Shown here one piece after another: positions 44,940-51,984 of a DNA stretch of 58,576 bases. Positions within the stretch are counted from its first letter, which is position 1. Each line of letters opens with the position of its first letter. Position numbers and translations under genes: made by a program. The notes under the pieces are model-generated. The model searched no databases and was not told the origin of the DNA. It saw nothing but the letters and a program-made list of their open reading frames with translations. Origin of the DNA: an uncultured Bacilli bacterium. Lineage in GTDB: Bacteria; Bacillota_I; Bacilli_A; RF39; UBA660. The stretch is taken from the NCBI GenBank assembly GCA_934177995.1, contig CAKPPW010000006.1:1-58576 (forward strand), written 5' to 3'.

Positions 44940-46052
44940 CTATAATAAGTACCATAGTTTTTCTTTATCTTTCATAACAGTTTTAACAATTCCCCCACCT
45001 AGACAGTATTCTCCATCATAGAAAACACAAGCTTGTCCTGGTGTAACCGCTTTAACGTTATCATAAGTAACATAAATAGTTCCATCGTCATTATAAGTTA
45101 GATTAACTGGTACATCTTCTGCCCTATAACGGAATTTTGCTGTACAACTAGTTGGTCTTTCATCACAGTTAAAGTTAATATCTTCAATCATAGCACCATT
45201 AGAATATAAGTATTTATTGTCTTCTCCTTCTGCTACATATAAGATATTTTTATCAAGGTTTTTACCAACTACAAATAATTTTTCTTTAGTACCACCAATA
45301 TCTAGTCCTTTTCTTTGACCAATTGTATAATACATTAATCCTTGATGCTTTCCTACTATTTTATTAGTATCTATATTTACCATATCTCCCTCTTTGCTTG
45401 GCAAATAATTTTTTAAAAAGTTCTTAAAGTTTCTTTCACCAATAAAGCAAATACCTGTAGAGTCTTTCTTACTAGCAGTAACTAAATCATACTTTTTAGC
45501 TATTTCTCTTACTTCACTTTTATTTTCAATATCTCCTAATGGAAATATAACATTTTCAAGTTGTTCTTTACTAAGTTGTGACAAGAAATAAGTTTGATCT
45601 TTATTCTTTTCTTTACTTCTCATAAGACGACCATTTTCCATTTTAGCATAGTGTCCAGTTGCTATATAGTCAGCACCTAATCTTTTCGCTTCCTTAACAA
45701 AAGCAGAAAACTTAATATATTTATTACACATTATATCAGGGTTTGGTGTTCTCCCTTTCTTTAATTCATCTAAGAAATAAGTAAAAACATCGTCCCAATA
45801 TTCTTTAATAAAATCAATTCTATGTAGTGGTATACCTATCTTTTCTGCTACTTTTAAAGCATCATTATAGTCTTGTTCTTGTGGACAGATTGATTCATTT
45901 AAATTAGGATTACCTAAAAAATCATTATTAATAGTACTATCCCAGTTACGCATAAAAAGTCCAATAACATCATATCCTTGTTCTTTTAAAAGAATAGCAG
46001 CAACAGATGAATCTACTCCTCCACTTAATCCAATAACTACTTTTTTACTCAT
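44940..46052 (-). CDS. mnmA: tRNA-specific 2-thiouridylase MnmA
   Basis: Thiolates wobble uridine of Glu, Gln and Lys tRNAs, taking sulfur from an IscS-type partner. The ATG at 46052 gives MSKKVVIGLSGGVDSS with the PP-loop SGGVDS at the N-terminus. Catalytic cysteines lie in IMCNKYIKF (near 102) and GICFIGE (near 200). The length of about 370 is normal. The conserved FRYRAEDVPV and PGQACVFYDGE-like C-terminal domain is present. The ribosome site is weak; GTG and ATG at 46061 and 46058 are alternatives. Confidence 0.95.
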   Translation of the reverse strand: MSKKVVIGLSGGVDSSVAAILLKEQGYDVIGLFMRNWDSTINNDFLGNPNLNESICPQEQDYNDALKVAEKIGIPLHRIDFIKEYWDDVFTYFLDELKKGRTPNPDIMCNKYIKFSAFVKEAKRLGADYIATGHYAKMENGRLMRSKEKNKDQTYFLSQLSKEQLENVIFPLGDIENKSEVREIAKKYDLVTASKKDSTGICFIGERNFKNFLKNYLPSKEGDMVNIDTNKIVGKHQGLMYYTIGQRKGLDIGGTKEKLFVVGKNLDKNILYVAEGEDNKYLYSNGAMIEDINFNCDERPTSCTAKFRYRAEDVPVNLTYNDDGTIYVTYDNVKAVTPGQACVFYDGEYCLGGGIVKTVMKDKEKLWYLL

Positions 46053-46075
46053 ATACATCACTCATTTCTTGCTTA

Positions 46076-46104
46076 ATTATAGCAAAAAAAAAGAATTTTG
46101 TATA
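46076..46104 (-). promoter_or_regulatory. Promoter of mnmA (-nrtR)
   Basis: Minus strand: extended -10 TGCTATAAT (46076-46084); TATACA at the -35 distance (46099-46104), 17-base spacing. Confidence 0.5.
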
Positions 46105-46137
46105 CAAATTATGAAATTTCAATTTGAGGTTAGCACA

Positions 46138-46893
46138 CTATTTATCTGATGAAATTCCTAACTTTTCAATTCTTTCAAAACAATCATTTATAAATTTTTC
46201 ATCATTTGTATTATTAATTTTCTTTTCTAACTTTTCCATATTAAGTTCTTTATCTTCAATACTAATAAGCTCTGTTAAATAATATGCATCTCTTTTTTCA
46301 ATGAAATAATCCTCAACACAAGTAAAATTTTTATTTCTCCCAACATAGTTAAAAACTAATCGCCAAAGTGCTTCTCGTTTGTCTTCTTTAATTCCAGCTT
46401 CTACCATCTCATCAAATAAATCCTGATCTATTCTAGGAGGCATTGGTACTGAAATATATTGAGTGATAAGCTCTAATAACTCTTTAGAATTCATTTTTTG
46501 ACAATAGCTAATATAAGTTTTATTCGTAGTTAAAGATTTAGATAACTCTATATAACGTGGTCCACTATCTCTTACTTTTTTCTTTTCTCTAATCAAATTA
46601 TCATATTGTCTTTGAACAGTATCTAATACCTCTTGACTATTTTCTTTGTTATTTTTTACCTTTTCAAGAGTACTCAAAATATGATTAATTGAAGCAATTC
46701 TGTTTCTTTCTTCATTATCTATTTCTATAGGAACTGTCCTTATTATATTTTCTACTTCATCTAATAGCTTATTAATATCTACTATCTCTTCAGTAGAAAA
46801 AGAAGATTCATCTATTGCTTTTAGCAAAGTTAATAATTCTTCACTATTTATAAATCTATTAACATAACGATAAACAATATTTACTAAATCCAT
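46138..46893 (-). CDS. Uncharacterised 251-residue protein
   Basis: The ATG at 46893 has AGAGGTG 7 bases upstream; a longer in-frame start at 46953 lies upstream of that. Not a family I can name. It is acidic and helical, with a coiled-coil segment (NHILSTLEKVKNNKENSQEVLDTV-type, cut here) near 70-110, a proline stretch (ISVPMPPRID) and a helical C-terminal half (KREALWRLVFNYVG). No signal or span. It has its own promoter, between mnmA and the spoIIM-like gene. Confidence 0.6.
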   Translation of the reverse strand: MDLVNIVYRYVNRFINSEELLTLLKAIDESSFSTEEIVDINKLLDEVENIIRTVPIEIDNEERNRIASINHILSTLEKVKNNKENSQEVLDTVQRQYDNLIREKKKVRDSGPRYIELSKSLTTNKTYISYCQKMNSKELLELITQYISVPMPPRIDQDLFDEMVEAGIKEDKREALWRLVFNYVGRNKNFTCVEDYFIEKRDAYYLTELISIEDKELNMEKLEKKINNTNDEKFINDCFERIEKLGISSDK

Positions 46894-46925
46894 TTTAAAC
46901 ACCTCTAATTTGTCTTCATTTTTAA

Positions 46926-46953
46926 AATATACTATACTTAAGGTTATAGTCAA
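46926..46953 (-). promoter_or_regulatory. Promoter of the 251-residue orphan gene
   Basis: Minus strand: TTGACT (46948-46953), 16-base spacer, TATATT (46926-46931). Confidence 0.55.
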
Positions 46954-46966
46954 GTATTATTTTACA

Positions 46967-47587
46967 TTATATCAAAAATAATCTTAAAAAATTAGGCATA
47001 AAAAACGTATCAAATAAGCTACAAAAAGCTGCTACTGAAACACTAACTAGTAAGATTTGTAAATATCTTTTCATGGAGTGTCTTAGTGATATATCTTGTT
47101 TTAAAAAAAGATAACTAAATAATTTCTTAGAAAAGAAACTAGCAGAAAAGCCTAGAAATATTAAGAATAGTAAGAATACAATTGGTCCTGGTATTAAGTA
47201 ACAAATAGCAAGAATTAATCCTTTAAGTTTATAGGTTGTGAGAATAGAGACAATAGAAAAACTTAATAAAAAGCCTTTTCCAAAGCACAATATATAAATA
47301 AGTGGTAATCCTATAATAGAGATACCTAAAAGCCAAATTAATATAACTAATGACAAATTACCTATCAAACTATTAATAAGCATTGATAAGTAGTTAATAT
47401 CGTTTTTCTTAATACCATCAAAGAAAGCATTTAACTGATTAGCTATCAAAGTATGGTCACTCTTAGATAATATTAAGTTATAAATTATTCCTAATAAGAT
47501 GCCTAGTATGATAGTAATTATTACTGATAAGTATATTTTTTTCTGTTCATATAGTTTATTTTTTACTTTTTTACCTGCTTCATTCAT
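46967..47587 (-). CDS. SpoIIM-like (stage II sporulation M) membrane protein
   Basis: 206 residues from the ATG at 47587 (AGGGTGAT upstream). Five or so spans: IYLSVIITIILGILLGIIYN, the LVILIWLLGISIIGLPLIYIL span, KGFLLSFSIVSIL, LKGLILAICYLIPGPIVFLLFLIF (cut), and a final one. The GLPLIYILCFGKGFLLSF and pattern of the middle spans match SpoIIM/DUF95. In B. subtilis SpoIIM helps in engulfment; many non-sporulating Bacillota also keep a homologue. With SpoIVB in the window, sporulation ancestry is plausible. Confidence 0.8.
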   Translation of the reverse strand: MNEAGKKVKNKLYEQKKIYLSVIITIILGILLGIIYNLILSKSDHTLIANQLNAFFDGIKKNDINYLSMLINSLIGNLSLVILIWLLGISIIGLPLIYILCFGKGFLLSFSIVSILTTYKLKGLILAICYLIPGPIVFLLFLIFLGFSASFFSKKLFSYLFLKQDISLRHSMKRYLQILLVSVSVAAFCSLFDTFFMPNFLRLFLI

Positions 47588-47642
47588 TAGTATCACCCTA
47601 GTAAATCTTATTCTAAAAAACTTTTAAATTGTTAAAAAATCT

Positions 47643-47671
47643 TTTACAAAAAGTGACTTTTTTTATATAAT
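47643..47671 (+). promoter_or_regulatory. Promoter of the 29-residue membrane peptide
   Basis: TTTACA (47643-47648), 17-base spacer, TATAAT (47666-47671). Confidence 0.6.
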
Positions 47672-47690
47672 GATTCTAGAGGTGAACAAG

Positions 47691-47780
47691 ATGAATAAAT
47701 TTATGAAAATCATGTCTATTATCTTAGTAGTAGCATTAGTTGTTAGTTTCTTAAGTGTTATTGTTTATTACGTTATTTAA
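47691..47780 (+). CDS. 29-residue single-span membrane peptide
   Basis: ATG at 47691 after AGAGGTG, in front of it a well-formed promoter. The product starts with MNKFMKIMSI, then a hydrophobic span (LVVALVVSFLSVIVYYV) to the end. It resembles the DUF4044-type short membrane proteins of lactic bacteria in size and layout, but it is too short for a firm call. Its stop overlaps the convergent gene by eight bases. Confidence 0.55.
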   Translation: MNKFMKIMSIILVVALVVSFLSVIVYYVI

Positions 47781-48078
47781 TATCAACATATCCTTCTATT
47801 TCAGGTACTATATCACCTACTAATAGTTGGTTATTTGAATATTTTATAATTATATCATTTAGACGTTCTTTATCATCAGCTAAAGTTAAAAGAGCAAGTC
47901 CTGCTATTCTATCAGCTAGATATTGGTTTAATCTAACCATATCACTAGGCTCTATATGATATTTATTAACAAGTTCATTTACGGGACTATTTTGATATAC
48001 ATAATTGACATAGCTTTTAACAATCATGTCAATTTTTTTGTCTTTTTTTAAAAATCTAACTCTCTTCCAAACTTTCAT
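47773..48078 (-). CDS. Uncharacterised 101-residue protein
   Basis: The ATG at 48078 has AAAGGA 10 bases upstream; an earlier in-frame TTG is less likely. Soluble, basic N-terminus (MKVWKRVRFLKKDKK), helical middle (SYVNYVYQNSPVNELVNKYHIEPSDMV) and acidic end. Not recognised. It is divergent from the SpoIVB gene, and a 15-bp palindrome lies between the two starts. Its stop overlaps the convergent membrane-peptide gene. Confidence 0.6.
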   Translation of the reverse strand: MKVWKRVRFLKKDKKIDMIVKSYVNYVYQNSPVNELVNKYHIEPSDMVRLNQYLADRIAGLALLTLADDKERLNDIIIKYSNNQLLVGDIVPEIEGYVDIK

Positions 48079-48105
48079 TTTTATCAAATCCTTTACAAGT
48101 ACTAT

Positions 48106-48130
48106 ATTATATCATAACTGTTTAACAGTT
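48106..48130 (-). promoter_or_regulatory. -10 of the 101-residue gene with upstream 15-bp palindrome
   Basis: Minus strand TATAAT (48106-48111) preceded by TGA. AACTGTT-T-AACAGTT (48116-48130) is a perfect palindrome in the spacer region, between two divergent genes; a likely operator. Confidence 0.45.
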
Positions 48131-48205
48131 GGTAGATATTAACTCTATTTTTTTTAAAATTTTAGTCATACTAATATTGTAGCCTACTAAAGGAGTTGAT
48201 TGTTT

Positions 48206-49222
48206 ATGAATTTTTTAAAAAATAAAAAATGTAAGCTACAGTATTTCCTTCTTCTTTTATCTTTATTTATTATTCCCCTAAATGCTTATGCTTATTCGAA
48301 CTATATTATCCCAGGTGGAGAAACTATTGGTATTGAGGTAAACTCTAAAGGTGTATTAGTTGTTGGATTTTACAAAGTACAAGATGAATATATTGGAAAA
48401 GATGCTGGCTTTTTAGTGGGAGATAAGATTGTATCTATTAATAATGAAAATATTACTACTATTGATGAGATGGTAAATATCGTTAATAAGGAAGCAACGA
48501 ACAAAAAGTTAGAGGTAACTATTGAACGTAACAGTAAGACTTCTACTCTACCTTTAGATCTTGTCTGTGACAGTGAAAGTGTCTGTAAGACTGGACTTTA
48601 TGTAAAAGATGAGATAACAGGTATTGGTACATTAACGTATATTGATCCTGATACTAAAATATTTGGAGCTCTAGGACATGAAATACTAGAGAAAACCACT
48701 GGTGAAAGATTTGAAATCAAAGATGGTAAGATTTTTAAAGCTGATGTAACTAGTACTACTAGAAGTAGTAACGGAACACCAGGTGAAAAGAATGCTATCT
48801 ATGATAAGGGAACTATCTATGGTAAAATAACCACTAATGAAAAACAGGGTATATTTGGAAAATACCAAGATACTTTCCCTAGTAATGATACTTTAAAGGT
48901 GGCTACTAAAAATGAGGTGGTAAAGGGAAAAGCAACTATTAGAACGGTTTTAAACGGTAGCGAGATTAATACTTATGATATAAACATTTTAGAAGTTAAT
49001 AAAAATAGTGATACTAAAAATATTCTCTTTGAGATAACTGACCATACTCTTCTTGAAAAAACAGGCGGTGTAATTCAGGGAATGAGTGGTTCCCCAATTA
49101 TTCAGAATAATAAAATAGTTGGAGCCGTAACTCACGTTATTGTAAGTGATACAAAGAAAGGATATGGTATTTTTATAACAACTATGCTTGAAGAAGGCGA
49201 TAAAAAAGGTGCTAGTAGTTAG
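48206..49222 (+). CDS. spoIVB: SpoIVB-type serine peptidase (S55) with PDZ domain
   Basis: ATG at 48206, AAAGGAG upstream. 338 residues, shorter than the B. subtilis protein (~425). A signal-anchor (YFLLLLSLFIIPLNAYAYS) is at about 13-31. The PDZ domain (GKDAGFLVGDKIVSINNENI) follows near 70-90. The S55 peptidase has catalytic His in ALGHEIL and Ser in GMSGSPIIQ near 294. In B. subtilis SpoIVB activates the pro-sigmaK processing complex in the forespore; homologues also occur in non-spore-formers. The stop abuts a decayed CRISPR repeat. Confidence 0.88.
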   Translation: MNFLKNKKCKLQYFLLLLSLFIIPLNAYAYSNYIIPGGETIGIEVNSKGVLVVGFYKVQDEYIGKDAGFLVGDKIVSINNENITTIDEMVNIVNKEATNKKLEVTIERNSKTSTLPLDLVCDSESVCKTGLYVKDEITGIGTLTYIDPDTKIFGALGHEILEKTTGERFEIKDGKIFKADVTSTTRSSNGTPGEKNAIYDKGTIYGKITTNEKQGIFGKYQDTFPSNDTLKVATKNEVVKGKATIRTVLNGSEINTYDINILEVNKNSDTKNILFEITDHTLLEKTGGVIQGMSGSPIIQNNKIVGAVTHVIVSDTKKGYGIFITTMLEEGDKKGASS

Positions 49223-50047
49223 CATCTTTTTAACATGACATCATAGGACTAAAGCCTCTTGAACATCTATCCGAGATGATACAGGGCTTTAATACCATTT
49301 AAGATGACATAGAACTAAAACAGTGAAAAAAGCATATCTCTTTATGAAAAAGTTTTAATACCATTTAAGATGACATAGAACTAAAACGTTAAACTCATAT
49401 TATCAGTCATTCTACTAGTTTTAATACTATTTAAGATGACATAGAACTAAAACAGGTGTATAGAATTAGATGCGACTGATAGAGTTTTAATACCATTTAA
49501 GATGACATAGAACTAAAACTTATCCTTATCCTTTTCAGAATTTCTGTTTGTTTTAATACCATTTAAGATGACATAGAACTAAAACTCACTCAAGCAACAC
49601 CAGACTATACAGTACGTTTTAATACCATTTAAGATGACATAGAACTAAAACACATCTATTCAAAACATCCGTAACCGATGTGTTTTAATACCATTTAAGA
49701 TGACATAGAACTAAAACAGATACTGGAGTAACTACAATTACCGGATAGTTTTAATACCATTTAAGATGACATAGAACTAAAACAGTTCTAGGCATTCTAT
49801 TCGCCCCAAACTAGTTTTAATACCATTTAAGATGACATAGAACTAAAACCATATTTATCTAGTTTTTCTTTTAGTTGTTGTTTTAATACCATTTAAGATG
49901 ACATAGAACTAAAACCATATAGTCCATAGGTATCGCTACAATCATGTTTTAATACCATTTAAGATGACATAGAACTAAAACAAGATTAAACTACCAAGTA
50001 TTTCTTCTTCAGTTTTAATACCATTTAAGATGACATAGAACTAAAAC
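49220..50047 (-). CRISPR. Type II-A CRISPR array: 12 repeats plus one decayed terminal repeat, 12 spacers
   Basis: Twelve 36-bp repeats begin at 49286, 49352, 49418, 49484, 49550, 49616, 49682, 49748, 49814, 49880, 49946 and 50012, an exact 66-bp period, so each spacer is 30 bp. On the minus strand each starts GTTTTAGTTCTATG and ends TATTAAAAC. The repeats at 49286 and 49418 carry one change each, both away from the leader. A diverged repeat at about 49220-49255 precedes a further 30-base spacer (49256-49285). The leader end and orientation follow from the csn2-proximal side and from the ATTTGAG anchor. No spacer matches elsewhere in the window by eye. Confidence 0.97.
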
Positions 50048-50135
50048 CTCAAATAGTTTTAATTCTACTACTACATTAATAGAGATGTGTAGTTCTTAAA
50101 TGATAAATTCTATTTCATCTATAACTATTATAGCA
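50048..50135 (-). promoter_or_regulatory. CRISPR leader: array promoter and ATTTGAG anchor
   Basis: On the minus strand an extended -10 TGCTATAAT (50127-50135) overlaps the csn2 stop. About 80 bases later the leader ends in ATTTGAG directly against the first repeat, the leader-anchor sequence known from type II-A adaptation in streptococci. A CTACA/TGTAG hairpin lies within it. Confidence 0.75.
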
Positions 50136-50805
50136 TACTTTCTTCTAAACTTTGATCGATTATTATAACTTTTTCATAGTCATCAAAATAATCATATTTA
50201 GAAGATTCTATCATTATTATTTTTATTGAATTATAGGTTGCATATTTATAAAACTCAACAACTTCCTCTTTAGTTAAAAATTGTTTCAAATTCATAAAAC
50301 ATAATACTTTATTAGAATTCAATGCAACTTCCAAATCAATTATTAACAGTAAATTATCTAGTAAATCATCTTTTTGATTTACTTTTAGTTTAAACATTTT
50401 AATTACATTATCAATTCCTTCATCGGTAGAAACTGATATTGATAAATCTGTTTTTTGTAATTCTTTATCTATCAACTTACATAATTTAGAGAATGTTCTT
50501 AAAATATTCTCACTATCATATTGTTCTATATTAGATAAAATATATTTAGTAATATCAGTTGAATATTTTTTAGAATCAAAGCCAAAGTCAAAATATTCAG
50601 AAAAGAACCTTATTTTACTGCTTATTTTTAATTCATTATTATCCTTGTCAAAGCATTGAACTTCTTCTGGTAAATCACCATTACTAATGCTATAAAACAA
50701 TGAGGAAATTCTATATAAATATTTCTTATTATGTATCTCAAACGAATATACATTTGAATTATCAAAATCTATTATTGAATCAATAAAGTCTATTTTTATT
50801 TTCAT
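50128..50805 (-). CDS. csn2: Csn2, type II-A adaptation protein
   Basis: 225 residues, the long-form layout: N-terminal beta strands (KIKIDFIDSIIDFDNSNVYSFEI), a central P-loop-like core without a functional Walker A, and a C-terminal strand-helix part (VLCFMNLKQFLTKEEVVEFYKYA) that is diagnostic of Csn2. Csn2 forms a DNA-end-binding tetrameric ring and takes part in spacer acquisition. The start overlaps the cas2 stop by four bases. It makes the locus II-A rather than II-C. Confidence 0.9.
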   Translation of the reverse strand: MKIKIDFIDSIIDFDNSNVYSFEIHNKKYLYRISSLFYSISNGDLPEEVQCFDKDNNELKISSKIRFFSEYFDFGFDSKKYSTDITKYILSNIEQYDSENILRTFSKLCKLIDKELQKTDLSISVSTDEGIDNVIKMFKLKVNQKDDLLDNLLLIIDLEVALNSNKVLCFMNLKQFLTKEEVVEFYKYATYNSIKIIMIESSKYDYFDDYEKVIIIDQSLEESML

Positions 50806-51122
50806 AATACTATTAATCTTTCTTCACTATTTATTATTTTACTATTACTACTTCCTGTAATAAATTCTATTTGAACGTATTGATTTTCTGTTATATTCAT
50901 TACTTGTATTATACCTTTTTTAGGTGCTTTCTTTCTTATTCTTTCAACTAAAGCATTTGTTTGTTGAGAATTTAAAACAATTTTTGAGTACACCGATTCT
51001 TGCATCATTATAAAACCTTCATTAATTAAAAATTTTCTAAACATCAGATATGCTCTCTTATCTTTAGAATACACATTTGGAAGATCAAAAAATACAATAG
51101 TTCTCATAACTCTATCCCTCAT
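50802..51122 (-). CDS. cas2: Cas2, CRISPR adaptation endonuclease
   Basis: 106 residues from the ATG at 51122. Relatives such as the streptococcal protein have the same seven-residue lead before the first strand (here MRDRVMRTIVFFDLP). The Asp in FFDLP is the metal residue, and INEGFIMMQESVYSK is the second conserved block. Cas1-Cas2 integrate spacers. It overlaps the cas1 end by 11 bases and csn2 by four; ATG 51107 is the alternative start. Confidence 0.93.
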   Translation of the reverse strand: MRDRVMRTIVFFDLPNVYSKDKRAYLMFRKFLINEGFIMMQESVYSKIVLNSQQTNALVERIRKKAPKKGIIQVMNITENQYVQIEFITGSSNSKIINSEERLIVL

Positions 51123-51984
51123 GATATACAAATTCCTTATAATTATCTAAATTATTTATTGATTCCAAAGTATTCTTTACAAACATTTTTATAATATCTT
51201 TCAACGTATAATTTTTACCTTGATATTTAAAAGTTCCATTCAAAATATTTACAATATCAAGTTTATATTCTGCATCAAGTTTTCTTTCTTGATTATAATA
51301 GACAAAATTATCAATTACTATTCTAAATGGTTCCATTAAATCGCAAGTTAAATTAAACTCATTAAATTCATTTTTGTGATGAATTCCAAGTTGGGTTAAA
51401 TATCCATTATTAATAATTTCTTTATTAATTGTTGAAAGCAAAATTGCATATCCATAGTTTAGTGCTGCATTTATAGCATCATCTGAATTCCTAGCAAAAT
51501 CATTTCCAAATAATGAATTAAAATAAACTTTAGTAGCATGCCCTTCTCTATTTGTTTTATCTCCATCAACTACTTCATCAATGTAACTTAAAATTAATTT
51601 ATATTTTGATGATTTAGTTTTTTTAAGCAACAAAGCTTGATTCATAATTTTGTTTTTTACTATCTCTGCCCATATTTTATCTTTATCAGAAGCTTTCCAT
51701 TTAATTTGTTCTTTAATCATTTTACTAGTATTATGTTTTGAGTAATATGGAATAACTTCACCAAATGGATTATGCTTTTCATCACAAAAAATTATGTTTA
51801 TTTTACTATCTGCAAGTTCTTTTAAAAGATATGCAGAAATAGACACCGATATAGAATCTACTATTATTGTATCTATTTCTGATAAATGAATATATTTTTC
51901 ATCATTTTCTTGTTTTACTACAAGAAATCTATTTTTATAAGTAATTTTAGACTGTCTTGTAATAACAACTGTCCTAAAACTCAT
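51112..51984 (-). CDS. cas1: Cas1, CRISPR integrase
   Basis: 290 residues. The N-terminal beta domain (TRQSKITYKNRFLVVKQ, cut) is followed by a helical catalytic domain. Catalytic Glu lies in REGHATKVYFNSLFG (near 147), His in LGIHHKNEFNEFNL (near 205), and Glu/Asp in LMEPFRIVID. The II-A lineage is indicated by the STINKEIINNGYLTQLGIHH stretch. It overlaps cas9 and cas2 by 11 bases each. Confidence 0.96.
   Translation of the reverse strand: MSFRTVVITRQSKITYKNRFLVVKQENDEKYIHLSEIDTIIVDSISVSISAYLLKELADSKINIIFCDEKHNPFGEVIPYYSKHNTSKMIKEQIKWKASDKDKIWAEIVKNKIMNQALLLKKTKSSKYKLILSYIDEVVDGDKTNREGHATKVYFNSLFGNDFARNSDDAINAALNYGYAILLSTINKEIINNGYLTQLGIHHKNEFNEFNLTCDLMEPFRIVIDNFVYYNQERKLDAEYKLDIVNILNGTFKYQGKNYTLKDIIKMFVKNTLESINNLDNYKEFVYHEG

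Noticed and set aside
48160..48190. Sigma-G-type promoter for spoIVB (CATACTA)
   Set aside because: The -10-like word fits but no matching -35 is found at the right distance.
49256..50011. Self-targeting spacers
   Set aside because: None of the 12 spacers matches other parts of this window by eye; the rest of the genome could not be checked.
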